A stretch of DNA of 64,000 nucleotides from RDXT01 sp033765305 (GCA_033765305.1 JANRID010000070.1:1-64000), one strand, 5' to 3'; numbered from the stretch's first letter, positions 35,948 through 45,470 are shown. The notes: generated by a model from the sequence alone, not told the origin. Made by a program: numbers and translations.

Positions 35948-38536
35948 ATGCAAAGCGTTGTACACAAATTTTTGCAAAAAGTCTTGTTTGTGCTGCTAAG
36001 TGCTGCTGTTTTTCTGGATGCATATGCTCAGCCAGGTTCAGTAGACTTAGCATTCAATCCCTCAGACGCTGGCCGTGATCAGGGGTTCGGATTTGGCGGA
36101 TCGTTGAATGACGTGCAGGCCATTGTGATCCAGCCAGACGGGAAGGTGATTGCAGGCGGCCTGTTCGAATCATATAACGGACAGTTGGCAAACAGGATCA
36201 TTCGGCTACAAGCAGACGGACTGCGGGATACCACGTTTGATGCAGGCTTAGGATTCGAGGGATTTGATCCATATTTTACACGTATAAATGCAATTGCCCT
36301 GTTGCCGGATGGTAAAATTTTGGCAGGAGGCGATTTTTTGAGTTTCAATCAGGTAGCTGCTACCCGGATAGTCCGTCTAAGTCCTGAAGGTGTACTAGAT
36401 ACCGCATTTCAGCCTTCAGGATTCGGCGGAATGATTATGGATATTTTGCCGTTGGGAGACGGTAAAATTTTAATTGGAGGCGGGCTGAATCTGGCCAATT
36501 CAACAGATGGTTTAGGCCTGATCCGTCTGCTTCCTAATGGAAGCGTTGACACCACATTTCAGCTCCAAGGCTTGACGGACGGATCTGTCCGTGCAGTCCG
36601 GCTTCAACCAGACGGAAAAATTCTGGTCGCAGGCGATTTTTCGGTGTTTGGCGGAATCTTACGAAAAAAGATTGCACGGCTGCATCCCGACGGAACATTA
36701 GACTCCTCATTTAATCCTGCAAATGCGGGGCCTGATGGTCAGATCCATTGCATGGAGCTCATGGAAAATGGGAATATAATCGTAGGAGGCGAATTTACGG
36801 TATATGGATCATTTGCCAGAAAAGACATTGTGATGCTTAACCCAAATGGAAGCCCGCTCTCAGTATTCGCCTCTCAGGGTTCCGATTATACGGTTTTTAG
36901 TATTGCTATCCAACCAGATGGAAGTATTTTAATAGGGGGATCTTTTAGTAACTTTTTTAATACTCCATCAAGCGGAATTGTCCGACTGTTGCCGGGTTCT
37001 TACAGTATTGATCCTAGCTTTCAGGTTGGGAATGGGTTCGCAGGCTGGGCCGTACACGATATTGCCCTCCAGAATAATGGACGCATCCTCGTCGGCGGAG
37101 ACTTTGTCGTCTATCAGGGGATGCTGCGCAATGGGATTGTGCGCCTGAATCCCAATGCCAGCCTGGATGACTTTAACAAAGGAACAGGGTTTACGGGGGA
37201 AGCTGTGCATACACTTGCCAGACTGCCCGACGGCCGGATACTTGCAGGAGGAGCATTCAGAGGATATAATCATCGGCCGGGCTCAGGTATTGCACGCATG
37301 ATGCCGGATGGACGCGCAGACAGTTCATTTACCATGGATCCCAGAGTCCATTGGACAGACCTGAATGCTCTCATCCCGGCAGAAGATGGCAAAATTCTGG
37401 GTGCTGGCTCACTTATGGAACTGGATGGCCAGTATGTGAATTGCATGGCCCGGTTTCATGCGGATGGAACTTTGGACACTGCATTCTCGATAGGCTCAGG
37501 ATTTGATGGCGCTGTCAATACATTGGTAAGACTGCCTGACGGCAAGATTCTTGCCGGCGGCGATTTTTCCTCCTACCAAGGCGCTCTGCTTTGGGGTATT
37601 GTGCGGTTGCATCCGGATGGTACGCGTGATCAGTCATTCAACATCGGAACAGGGCTTGCCTACTCAGTAAAGTGCATCGCAGTTCAGTCTGATGGCTATA
37701 TTTTGGCTGGTGGCGATTTCACGCAGTACAATGATGTTCCGGCTCAATATCTCTCAAGACTTAGACCAGATGGAACATTAGACACTTTGTTTCATCCCGA
37801 CTCAATACTTGCCCCTATAAGCGCCCTCCGGATACAACCAGACGGGAAAATCCTGGCTGCTTACGCGATTCTTCAGAATGGCTTCTTTAGATCTCGTCTG
37901 GTACGGCTGATGCCGGATGGATCATGGGACAGTACGTTTGCAGCGACGAGAGCCCTATACGCCGATATAGACGAATCGAGCTTGGCCGCTATTTATTCCA
38001 TTGAGATTGTGGGTGATAGCACGATTGTGGTTGGCGGAAATTTTACACTCTTCGATAGCCTGCCTATCACCAATTGCGTTTTCTTGCACTCTAGTGGACG
38101 CATCGATACTACGTATCAAACAGCTTTTGGAGTAGACAGGACTGTCTATACCCTGCTTCCCGATACAGACGGATCGATTTTGGTGGGCGGGGCATTCACC
38201 ATATTCAATGCCATTGGACGAAACAAGCTGGTGAAGCTGCAGGGCAAACCTACTGCCTCCGGTAATGAAGCATGGCAACCCCTTTCATTGCGCTGCTATC
38301 CGAATCCGGGCGAAAGCACCTTGCATCTGGAGATTCCCCGTGCTCATGGAGGCTTATTTACTGTTGAGATTCTGGATATGCAAGGCAGGAAATATCTGCT
38401 CCCATTCACAGCCAGTACCGATGGCACACGGCTTACATTATTAGTTGAAGCGCTTCCGAATGGAGTGTATGAGGTTATCTATAACGACCGGATGCATGGT
38501 GTATATGGGCATAGCCGCTGGATAAAACGCAAATAG
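35948..38536 (+). CDS. Large delta-60-repeat protein with T9SS domain
   Basis: The 862-residue protein has a signal peptide (ending LDAYAQ) and about twelve delta-60 repeats of the form VRLHPDGTLDSSFNPANAG ... IQPDGKILVAGDF. The C terminus (RCYPNPGESTLHLEIPRAHGG...VEILDMQGRK...LPNGVYEVIYNDR) is a T9SS sorting domain, so the protein is exported and surface-displayed or released. The gene is noticeably more AT-rich than its neighbours and uses different codons (many AAA, ATT, TTA). That suggests recent horizontal transfer. It is a paralogue of the shorter 11178 protein. Confidence 0.88.
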   Translation: MQSVVHKFLQKVLFVLLSAAVFLDAYAQPGSVDLAFNPSDAGRDQGFGFGGSLNDVQAIVIQPDGKVIAGGLFESYNGQLANRIIRLQADGLRDTTFDAGLGFEGFDPYFTRINAIALLPDGKILAGGDFLSFNQVAATRIVRLSPEGVLDTAFQPSGFGGMIMDILPLGDGKILIGGGLNLANSTDGLGLIRLLPNGSVDTTFQLQGLTDGSVRAVRLQPDGKILVAGDFSVFGGILRKKIARLHPDGTLDSSFNPANAGPDGQIHCMELMENGNIIVGGEFTVYGSFARKDIVMLNPNGSPLSVFASQGSDYTVFSIAIQPDGSILIGGSFSNFFNTPSSGIVRLLPGSYSIDPSFQVGNGFAGWAVHDIALQNNGRILVGGDFVVYQGMLRNGIVRLNPNASLDDFNKGTGFTGEAVHTLARLPDGRILAGGAFRGYNHRPGSGIARMMPDGRADSSFTMDPRVHWTDLNALIPAEDGKILGAGSLMELDGQYVNCMARFHADGTLDTAFSIGSGFDGAVNTLVRLPDGKILAGGDFSSYQGALLWGIVRLHPDGTRDQSFNIGTGLAYSVKCIAVQSDGYILAGGDFTQYNDVPAQYLSRLRPDGTLDTLFHPDSILAPISALRIQPDGKILAAYAILQNGFFRSRLVRLMPDGSWDSTFAATRALYADIDESSLAAIYSIEIVGDSTIVVGGNFTLFDSLPITNCVFLHSSGRIDTTYQTAFGVDRTVYTLLPDTDGSILVGGAFTIFNAIGRNKLVKLQGKPTASGNEAWQPLSLRCYPNPGESTLHLEIPRAHGGLFTVEILDMQGRKYLLPFTASTDGTRLTLLVEALPNGVYEVIYNDRMHGVYGHSRWIKRK

Positions 38537-38641
38537 GTACCTGATACGAATGATAGAAACCTAAGTCTGATCTTACGGGGTTCTCCCCGCATATCCGCAT
38601 TCTTCGTAACTTGCCTGCATCAATGCCGCAGGGCCCTTCCC

Positions 38642-39157
38642 ATGAACGACGAATCGCGCATCGAGATCCTTTCCCCGGCTGCCGTGGCTGCCAAGCTCAA
38701 GCGCATGGCCATCCAGATCTACGAGCATAACTACCTCGAAGCGCAGCTGACGGTGCTGGGGGTCGATGTCCGCGGGGGCTGGGTGGCCGAGCAGCTCTGC
38801 GGCCACCTCCGGCAGGTAAGCCCGCAGGCGGTCCACTACGCAGGCTTTGTGCTGGACCGCGAGGCCCTGGCCGAGGGCAGCCTGGGGCTGGAGATTCCGC
38901 AGGAACTCATCGAGGACCGGACGGTAATCGTGGTAGACGATGTGCTCTATACCGGCTTCACGCTGCTGCGGGTCCTGGCGCAGCTGATCGCGAATCGGCC
39001 CCGCTCCCTGCAGACCGCCGTGCTCATCGACCGGGGCCACCGGATGGCGCCCGTCGGCGCCGATGTGGTGGGCATGGTCCTGGCCACCACCCTCCAGCAG
39101 CATGTCTCGGTCGAGATCCCGGCCCAGGGAACCGAAGCCAGCGTCTGGCTTTCCTGA
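38642..39157 (+). CDS. PyrR-like phosphoribosyltransferase-fold protein
   Basis: The 171-residue protein has a type I PRTase fold with the PRPP-binding loop VIVVDDVLYTGFTL (residues about 98-111). The N terminus (RIEILSPAAVAAKLKRMAIQIYEHN) resembles PyrR/Pyr-operon regulators, which also bind RNA; other PRTases are possible. In Bacteroidetes such genes are widespread and often unlinked to pyrimidine genes, as here. Cytoplasmic. Start is the ATG at 38642. Confidence 0.78.
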   Translation: MNDESRIEILSPAAVAAKLKRMAIQIYEHNYLEAQLTVLGVDVRGGWVAEQLCGHLRQVSPQAVHYAGFVLDREALAEGSLGLEIPQELIEDRTVIVVDDVLYTGFTLLRVLAQLIANRPRSLQTAVLIDRGHRMAPVGADVVGMVLATTLQQHVSVEIPAQGTEASVWLS

Positions 39158-39163
39158 AGCGGT

Positions 39164-40564
39164 TCAGCGGCGCAGCCGCGCTTCCAGCGCCGCTGCCAGC
39201 TCCGCCGGAGCCGGCAGCTGGCCCCAGAGGATGCCATCTCCGATGACCGCTCGTATCACCGCCGGGTCCTGAGAGGGCAGTGCCGTGCCTGCGGCCTCCG
39301 CATGCCGGCGCATGCGGTCCAGCAGATGCGGTGGCTCCTGCAAGCCCGGCGCATCGGGGCTGTCGAGCGTGCGGCGCAGCAGCGCAGCCCACACTTCCAG
39401 CATCCGCAGCGGCCAGCGGCCGGTGTCCGCATGCCGCTGCACCAGCGCCGGCAGCAGCCGCGTCCGGAACTTGACAAGCGAATTCGCCGCAATCTGCTCC
39501 AGCCGGTGGCTGACAGCCGGGTTGCTGAACCGCTCCAGCACCGCATCCGCATAGGCGCGCAGCGATTCCGGGGCCTGGTCCGGAATGGAGGGCAGCAGCT
39601 CCTCCGAGATCAGCACCCGCAGCCAGGGGCCCAGCACGGGATGCGCCGCCGCTTCGCGCACGGTGCCGATGCCCGCAGGCAGCCCCATGAGCGCCAGCGC
39701 CGTATGCGCGCCGTTCAGGATGCGGACCTTGCGCGTCTGATACGGTCGGATGTCCGGAGCGAAGAGCACTTCATACCCGCTGAGCTGCGCCGGAAAGCGC
39801 GCCTGCACCTGCGCATCGCCCTCGATGGCCCAGAACAGCCAGGGCTCGGCGGCGGTCAGCAGCGCATCCCGGCAGCCGAGCTCCTGCCAGCAGGCTTCGG
39901 CATCTGCCGGGAAGCCCGGCACAATCCGGTCCACGAGGGTATTGCAGAAGGTGTTGCGATGCAGCACCCAATCCGCGAACGCATCTCCCAGCCCCCAGTC
40001 GGCGGCGTGCCGCAGGATGCATGCGCGGAGCAGGCTGCCATTTTCCTCCACCAGCTCGCAGGGCAGGAAGATCAGGCCTGATTCCGGGCTTCCCTGGAAG
40101 GCGGTGAAGCGGCGGTGGAGGAAAGCAGCGATCCGGGCGGGAAAGGCCGCAGGCGGCGGATCTTCCGTCAGGGGGCCGGGCACATACCGCAGGCCGGCTT
40201 CGGTAGTATTGGAGATGCAGATCTGGAGATCCGGATGAGCAGCCAGCGCCAGGAACTGCCGGTAGTCGCGGGCAGCGCTGCCCTGAGGCCGCAGGCAGCG
40301 GATGCGCTCATAGCTGCGGATGATCTGACCCTGCCGGATACCGGCAGTCAGGACAGTAAAGCAGCCGCCCTGCTGCGCCAGGAGGTCGATGTTTGCCGTG
40401 CCATTGGGCTGAAACACAGCGGCTTCGCAGGGCCAGATGCCCCGGTCGTTCAGAGCCTGGAGGACCGGGCCGGCAAATGCGCGCAGAAAGGCGCCTTCGC
40501 CGTATAGCAGGACGCGCAGCGGGGCCGGGGCTGCGGGGGGCGGGCAGTGGAGCAGAGGCAGCAA
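39164..40564 (-). CDS. uxaB: Tagaturonate reductase-like dehydrogenase
   Basis: The 466-residue protein follows the mannitol-dehydrogenase/UxaB pattern: LLYGEGAFLRAFAGPVLQALNDRG (NAD-binding N terminus), QNPNG-like region FQPNGTANIDLLAQQGGCFTVLTAGI, ISNTTEAG, then LPCELVEENGSLLR and WVLHRNTFCNTLVDRIVPG. UxaB reduces tagaturonate to altronate in hexuronate catabolism. The rest of the pathway is not in the window, so the substrate is inferred. The only usable start is a TTG at 40564, because a stop codon lies a few codons upstream. It is divergent from the ureohydrolase-like gene, with 135 bp between. Confidence 0.75.
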   Translation of the reverse strand: MLPLLHCPPPAAPAPLRVLLYGEGAFLRAFAGPVLQALNDRGIWPCEAAVFQPNGTANIDLLAQQGGCFTVLTAGIRQGQIIRSYERIRCLRPQGSAARDYRQFLALAAHPDLQICISNTTEAGLRYVPGPLTEDPPPAAFPARIAAFLHRRFTAFQGSPESGLIFLPCELVEENGSLLRACILRHAADWGLGDAFADWVLHRNTFCNTLVDRIVPGFPADAEACWQELGCRDALLTAAEPWLFWAIEGDAQVQARFPAQLSGYEVLFAPDIRPYQTRKVRILNGAHTALALMGLPAGIGTVREAAAHPVLGPWLRVLISEELLPSIPDQAPESLRAYADAVLERFSNPAVSHRLEQIAANSLVKFRTRLLPALVQRHADTGRWPLRMLEVWAALLRRTLDSPDAPGLQEPPHLLDRMRRHAEAAGTALPSQDPAVIRAVIGDGILWGQLPAPAELAAALEARLRR

Positions 40565-40699
40565 AGCAGATACCGGCTATGCAGGGCCTGCAGGATGCAG
40601 GCCTGCAAGATAGGCACCAGCCGGCAGCGGGAAAAGCGGCGGATCGCGCATCGGCGGGCGGGCTTCTCCATCCGGTATTTTCTCCGTAGTATTGGCCTG

Positions 40700-41848
40700 A
40701 TGGAATGGCATACGTTGTTTGAGCCGCCGGAGGCGGCGGCACCGGCTGCGGCAGGCACGCTGGGAGCCTCTGTGCTGCCGCCGGAGGACTGGGAGTCGGC
40801 GGATGTGATCCTGTACGGCTGCCCGGAGCAGGAAGCGGAAGCCGCAGGCGCCGGCGAAGCAATCCGCCGCTGCCTGATGGCACTCGCCGCGCCTGCCGGG
40901 GAGCTGAAGATCTGCGACCTGGGCAGCATGCGTCCGGGCAGCAGCCCGGAAGCCGACGAGGAGCGCCTGGCGCTGGCCGCTGCCCGCCTGGCAGCAGCGG
41001 GCAAGATCCAGCTTCCTATCGGCGGCAGCTCCGCCCAGCTGTTCGGGCTGTTTCTGGCCTTCGAGGACCTGGGCCAGCCGCTCGACTACGTCCATGCCGA
41101 CCGGAGCCTCGGGCTGTACCCGCCCGGAGAAGCGCCCGCGCGCGAAACGGTCAACCACCGGATCCTGCACTACGGGGGCCGCAGCCTGCAGGGATTTACG
41201 CAGCTGGGCTGCCAGCGCTATTTTGCGCCGGAGGCCCAGCTTCAGCTGCTGCGGGGCCGCCACTTTGCGGCGCTGCGCTACGGCGAGCTGGCCGCACATC
41301 CCGAGTCTGCCGAAGCCTGGCTTCGCATGGCCGATCTGTGCGCGATTTCGCTGCGCAGCGTGCGCTTCGGCGATGCGCCCGGAAGCGCAGGGCCGGCGCC
41401 GGCCGGATTCACCGCCGCCGAAATCTGCCGCATTGCCCGATATGCAGGCCTGGGATTCCAGTGCCGCTGCCTGATGGTCGCGGACTACTGGCCCGCAGCC
41501 GACCTGCGGGAACAGACGGCGCTGCTCAGCGCGATGATACTCTGGCATTTCCTTGAAGGGCTTGCCATCCGCCAGCCCGAGTTTCCCGGCACGGAAGCAG
41601 AACGCAGCCGCTACCGCCGCTATTCCGTGCACCTCCGGGCCGGCACCGGCTCGATCGAGTTTTTCGAGCATCCCATCTCCGGCCGCTGGTGGATGGAGGT
41701 CCCCTGGCCCGATACCCTGGGCGGCCCGGCGCCTGCCTTCCGCCTCGTGCCCTGCACGCAGGAAGACTGCCTGACTGCGCAGCAGGACGAGATCCCGGAG
41801 CGCTGGTGGCTCTATTTCAACCGCATGCAACAATCGCCCGGCACATGA
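40700..41848 (+). CDS. Degenerate ureohydrolase-fold (formimidoylglutamase-like) protein
   Basis: The 382-residue protein aligns by eye with the arginase/formimidoylglutamase proteins typical of Bacteroidetes: LPIGGSSAQL, NHRILHYGGRSLQGFTQLGCQRYF, MADLCAISLRSVRFGDAPGSAGPAPAGFTAAEICRIARYAGL, and REQTALLSAMILWHFLEGL. In active members the segment corresponding to CAISLRS reads SFDISA and its Asp binds manganese; here Ser replaces it. The protein may be catalytically dead. Its stop overlaps the ABC ATPase start (ATGA). Start is the ATG at 40700. Function is unknown. Confidence 0.6.
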   Translation: MEWHTLFEPPEAAAPAAAGTLGASVLPPEDWESADVILYGCPEQEAEAAGAGEAIRRCLMALAAPAGELKICDLGSMRPGSSPEADEERLALAAARLAAAGKIQLPIGGSSAQLFGLFLAFEDLGQPLDYVHADRSLGLYPPGEAPARETVNHRILHYGGRSLQGFTQLGCQRYFAPEAQLQLLRGRHFAALRYGELAAHPESAEAWLRMADLCAISLRSVRFGDAPGSAGPAPAGFTAAEICRIARYAGLGFQCRCLMVADYWPAADLREQTALLSAMILWHFLEGLAIRQPEFPGTEAERSRYRRYSVHLRAGTGSIEFFEHPISGRWWMEVPWPDTLGGPAPAFRLVPCTQEDCLTAQQDEIPERWWLYFNRMQQSPGT

Positions 41849-42606
41849 TCGAGTTTCAGGGCGTCGGCAAATCCTTCGGAGGCCAGCAGGTGCTCCGCGA
41901 GGTATCCTGCATCATCCCCGACGGCGCGAAAGCGTGCATCATCGGCGGGAGCGGATCAGGCAAATCGGTGATGATGAAGCTGCTGCTGGGGCTGGAGCAC
42001 CCGGATGCCGGCAGCATCCGGATCGACGGTGCCGATACCAGCACCTTCCGCCCTGCGGAATGGCAGGCCATGCTGGCGCAGTTCGGGGTGGTATTCCAGG
42101 GCGCAGCGCTGTTCGATTCGCTGACGGTCCTCGAAAACGTCGGCATCCGGCTGTATGAAGCCGGCGGCACGCCGCCGCAGGCGATCCGCGCAGCGGTGCT
42201 GGACGCGCTGGAGCGGGTAGGGCTGGGCGAGGCCCAGCTGCACAAATACCCCTCGGAGCTGTCGGGCGGCATGCGCAAGCGCGTGGGCATTGCACGGGCC
42301 ATCCTGCAGCGCCCCCGCTACCTGGTGTACGACGAGCCTACCACCGGGCTGGACCCTGTCAGCTCGCTCCTCATCGACAGCCTGATGCAGGAGCTCGCCC
42401 GCGAGCCGCACCGCACGTCGATCATCATCACGCACGACATGGCGACGGTGGAGCTGCTTGCCGATCTGGTGATCATGGTGGCCCACCAGCGCCTGCATTT
42501 CACCGGGCCGCCGGAGGCGTTTTTCGCCTCAGACGACCCGGCGGTCCGGAATTTCCTCGCGCGCGGACGGCACACCGGGCTTACTTCCAGCGCTGAAACT
42601 GAATAG
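41845..42606 (+). CDS. MlaF-type ABC transporter ATP-binding protein
   Basis: The 253-residue ATPase has Walker A GGSGSGKSVMMK (about 34-45), the MlaF-like Q-loop FGVVFQGAALFDSLTVLENV, signature LSGGMRKRVGIARA, and Walker B YLVYDEPTTGLDP. This subfamily drives MCE/Mla lipid transport between the membranes. The permease (MlaE) and MCE protein are not adjacent, so partners must be elsewhere. The start codon overlaps the stop of the ureohydrolase-like gene by 4 bp (ATGA), so the two are translationally coupled. The stop overlaps the convergent GNAT-like gene by 26 bp. Confidence 0.88.
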   Translation: MIEFQGVGKSFGGQQVLREVSCIIPDGAKACIIGGSGSGKSVMMKLLLGLEHPDAGSIRIDGADTSTFRPAEWQAMLAQFGVVFQGAALFDSLTVLENVGIRLYEAGGTPPQAIRAAVLDALERVGLGEAQLHKYPSELSGGMRKRVGIARAILQRPRYLVYDEPTTGLDPVSSLLIDSLMQELAREPHRTSIIITHDMATVELLADLVIMVAHQRLHFTGPPEAFFASDDPAVRNFLARGRHTGLTSSAETE

Positions 42607-43516
42607 CCGCTTCCGGCAGCGCCAGAAACGCCGTGTGCTCCAGCCCGATCCGCTGCGGAACCAGCGCCACGATCTTGAAGTCCGTCTGCTCGTAGAGCCG
42701 GCAGACCGCGTCGAAGTCATAGGACGGAATGAGGCGGAAGTCGCGGCCCGGCTGCTTGCGGCGCAGGTAGTCGCGCACCTTCTCGAAATCCACGGCATTG
42801 GCTGTCAGCCCTTCGGGGTCGAGCGGCAATGCGATTTCGAAGAACGAGCCCAGCTCGCTGATGCTCGGCTCGAAATGGTCGCAGATCCACCCGACCTTGT
42901 TCAGGTTGATGTGCAGCGACTTGAGGTTGTTGAACTCGATCAGGCCGCGCTTGATCCGCGAGCCGCTCCGCATGGCCTGCATGCAGGAGTACATCATCAG
43001 GTAATAGCCCAGGTTTTTGCCTTTCAGCTCCTCGGAAACGGCCAGCCGCAGGGTAAAGGACGTTTTTTCGGGTGTATCGTAGCCCTCCTCGAAGATCGTG
43101 CCCTGCACCTCGCCTGCTGCATCCTCCAGCACGACGCCGTGGCCGTAGGTGCGGAAGCGGTAGAGGTCGAAGGCGCAGATCTCGTCGGCGAGGCGGGGCG
43201 GATAGCGCCGGTGCAGGAACCGCCGGATCGCCGGGGTGTCTTTGTCCTCGATCAGCTTGACCCGCAGCTGATGCTGCTGCACGATCACGTGAATCGCGCC
43301 GCACCACCGGTCGGCAAACTCCAGCTTGTCCCGCCACGAGACCGGGAGGGTCTTGACGGCGGGATTGCAGATTTCCGGGGGTTTGCGGAAGAGCAAGGGA
43401 GCGCCTTCGCCGGGCGGGCGGTAGGATTCGTTCTTGATCTTGCGGAGGAACGAATTCATCTGAAACGAAAGGAAGGGGTAGTACTTATCCGGTTCCGGTA
43501 CTGCCTGCGCCATCAT
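42581..43516 (-). CDS. GNAT-like N-acyl transferase family protein
   Basis: The 311-residue cytoplasmic protein has the acyl-CoA transferase-like segment GTIFEEGYDTPEKTSFTLRLAVSEELKGKNLGYYLMMYSCMQAMRSG, in which GKNLGYYLMM is an acetyl-CoA-binding (R/Q-x-x-G-x-G/A)-like loop. Downstream SLHINLNKVGW would be the second GNAT half. N- and C-terminal extensions are unassigned. It could acylate a peptide or lipid; substrate is unknown. It converges on the MlaF gene with a 26-bp overlap of coding ends. Confidence 0.6.
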   Translation of the reverse strand: MMAQAVPEPDKYYPFLSFQMNSFLRKIKNESYRPPGEGAPLLFRKPPEICNPAVKTLPVSWRDKLEFADRWCGAIHVIVQQHQLRVKLIEDKDTPAIRRFLHRRYPPRLADEICAFDLYRFRTYGHGVVLEDAAGEVQGTIFEEGYDTPEKTSFTLRLAVSEELKGKNLGYYLMMYSCMQAMRSGSRIKRGLIEFNNLKSLHINLNKVGWICDHFEPSISELGSFFEIALPLDPEGLTANAVDFEKVRDYLRRKQPGRDFRLIPSYDFDAVCRLYEQTDFKIVALVPQRIGLEHTAFLALPEAAIQFQRWK

Positions 43517-44005
43517 ATTCCCTGGTAGATTATCGGTGTTTCCCTATGTATGCTCCGTGAATTTACACGCGGAGGATAATTTTCCAAATGACGCAATCCG
43601 CTGCGGCAGCGGTACCGGGGCCATTACAGGGCAGCCGGGATGTAATAGAAGCAGGCAAAGTGGCGCAAAAATCTGCGCAGCGGAGGCCGGGCAGGCAGAC
43701 ATCCGCCCGGAGAGGCCGCATTCCGGACGGGGCCGGAGCATCCGGGCGCCGGAACAGCCGGGGCGTCCGAAAGATCCGCAGGACAGAAATACCCGCGCTT
43801 TTCATGGAAACTGGCCGGGCCGGAAAGCTGGCAAACGTTTGATCAGACCCGGCATTCATTGCCGGAAGCTGCATAATCCGCAGGGATTGCAGCAAAATCG
43901 GCGATTAAACAGATGTGTTTTTGAATTATTGATAAATTTTTAGATCAAAATTTGATTTTATCAAAATCTATCCCCTCATTTGTATCATATTTAACTACAA
44001 GGCCT
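43517..44005. other. Intergenic region upstream of amt, no gene
   Basis: About 490 bases with no convincing gene. The left 350 bases are GC-rich without structure. The last 130 bases are strongly AT-rich and hold overlapping inverted repeats at 43944-43965. They look like the amt control region. Confidence 0.6.
43944..43965 (+). promoter_or_regulatory. Overlapping palindromes, putative amt operator
   Basis: ATCAAA-A-TTTGAT-TTT-ATCAAA contains two perfect inverted repeats sharing the central TTTGAT. They lie about 40 bases before the amt ATG. TTTG at 43951 could be a -33 element (a CTCATTTG sits at 43975-43982 as a weak -7), so a bound regulator would overlap the promoter. Confidence 0.4.
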
Positions 44006-45385
44006 ATGATTGACAGAAAACTCTCCATCATCCCTTTTGCAGTACTCATCCTGATCAATGTCCTGGCGCTTGTACTGACCGCTAATCCTGCATCTTTTTC
44101 TACTGCAGAGATTAATGCGGGCGATACAGCCTGGATGCTCGCTGCAAGCGGGCTGGTACTGCTTATGACCCCCGGGCTTGCCTTCTTTTATGGCGGCATG
44201 GTCAACGCAAAGAACGTCATCTCCACGATGTTCCAAAGTTTCATGGCGATGGCCGTGGTCAGCGTGCTCTGGGTGGTCGTCGGATTCAGCCTTGCTTTCG
44301 GCGATTCGATCGGAGGCTTTGTAGGCAATCCGCTCACATTCCCTTTCTTTAACGGCGTCATGGACGGCGCGCCCTGGTCGCTGGCACCTACGGTTCCGCT
44401 GATGCTCTTCGCGGTGTTCCAGCTGAAATTCGGGATCATCACCCCCGCGCTGATCACCGGCGCCTTTGCGGAGCGGATCAAATTTGTCTCCTATACCCTC
44501 TTCATCGTCCTCTGGAGCCTGCTGATCTACGCGCCCCTGGCGCACTGGACCTGGCATCCGGACGGTTTCCTCTTCAAGCTGGGCGTGCTGGACTTCGCCG
44601 GCGGCACGGTGGTGCACATGTCGGCAGGCTGGGCTGCCCTGGCCAGCGCCATGTACCTGAAGCAGCGCAAGACCTACCAGGAGCAGATCGTGCATCCGCC
44701 GGCCAACGTGCCCTATGTGCTGCTCGGCACGGGCCTGCTCTGGTTCGGCTGGTTTGGCTTCAACGCCGGCTCCGCCTTCGGCGCCAACGGCCTCGCCGCC
44801 TCCGCCTTCGCCACGACCAACACCGCCTCCGCTGCTGCGGGCCTGGCCTGGATCCTGTTTGATGCCGTCAAAGGGAAAAAGCCCTCCGCGCTCGGATTCT
44901 GCATCGGCGCGGTGGTGGGCCTGGTGGCCATTACGCCTGCCGCAGGCTTTGTCACGCTCCCTGCCAGCATTTTCATCGGCACGGCTGCCGGCCTGGTCAG
45001 CAACTTCGTCGCACATCTGCGCTCCAAGACCAATCTGGACGATACCCTCGACGTATTCCCCTGCCACGGGGTGGGCGGCATGGTGGGCATGCTGATGACC
45101 GGCATCTTCGCTACGCCGGCAGTCAATGCAGCCCTGGCTCCGGAAGGCGCCGAGCCCATCAAAGGGCTCTTCTACGGCGGGGTGGGCCTTTTCGTAAGCC
45201 ACCTCATCGCGCTGGTCGCCGTATCGGCCTTCGCATTCCTGGGCTCCTTCGCCATCCTCAAGCTCACCGACCTGATCTCCCCGCTGCGGGTGCCCGCCTC
45301 GGAGGAAACCGACGGCCTGGACCTGAGCCAGCACGACGAAAGCATCGTCTACAATACCCTCGTGGAGGAAAAGACTCCTGTATAA
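44006..45385 (+). CDS. amt: Ammonium transporter (Amt/Rh family)
   Basis: The 459-residue protein has about 11-12 hydrophobic helices. Amt motifs include GLAFFYGGMVNAKNVISTM (helix 2), FAGGTVVHMSAGWAALASA (His of the conducting pore), FGWFGFNAGSAF and DTLDVFPCHGVGGMVGMLMTGIF (second pore His). It moves ammonium or ammonia across the inner membrane. The C-terminal tail QHDESIVYNTLVEEKTPV is long and polar. No GlnK gene is adjacent, which is unusual for amt in many bacteria. Start is the ATG at 44006. Confidence 0.96.
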   Translation: MIDRKLSIIPFAVLILINVLALVLTANPASFSTAEINAGDTAWMLAASGLVLLMTPGLAFFYGGMVNAKNVISTMFQSFMAMAVVSVLWVVVGFSLAFGDSIGGFVGNPLTFPFFNGVMDGAPWSLAPTVPLMLFAVFQLKFGIITPALITGAFAERIKFVSYTLFIVLWSLLIYAPLAHWTWHPDGFLFKLGVLDFAGGTVVHMSAGWAALASAMYLKQRKTYQEQIVHPPANVPYVLLGTGLLWFGWFGFNAGSAFGANGLAASAFATTNTASAAAGLAWILFDAVKGKKPSALGFCIGAVVGLVAITPAAGFVTLPASIFIGTAAGLVSNFVAHLRSKTNLDDTLDVFPCHGVGGMVGMLMTGIFATPAVNAALAPEGAEPIKGLFYGGVGLFVSHLIALVAVSAFAFLGSFAILKLTDLISPLRVPASEETDGLDLSQHDESIVYNTLVEEKTPV

Positions 45386-45413
45386 TTCCATCTCAGCAAA
45401 TCCCGACTATCTG

Positions 45414-45440
45414 ACAGGCGGCCTTCAGGGCCGCCTGTTT
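45414..45440 (+). terminator. Rho-independent terminator after amt
   Basis: ACAGGCGGCC and GGCCGCCTGT form a 10-bp stem around a short loop, followed by TTTTGG. It lies about 30 bases after the amt stop and before thpR. Confidence 0.85.
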
Positions 45441-45470
45441 TGGTATAGGGAAATCTGCTAGCTTCGGGGC

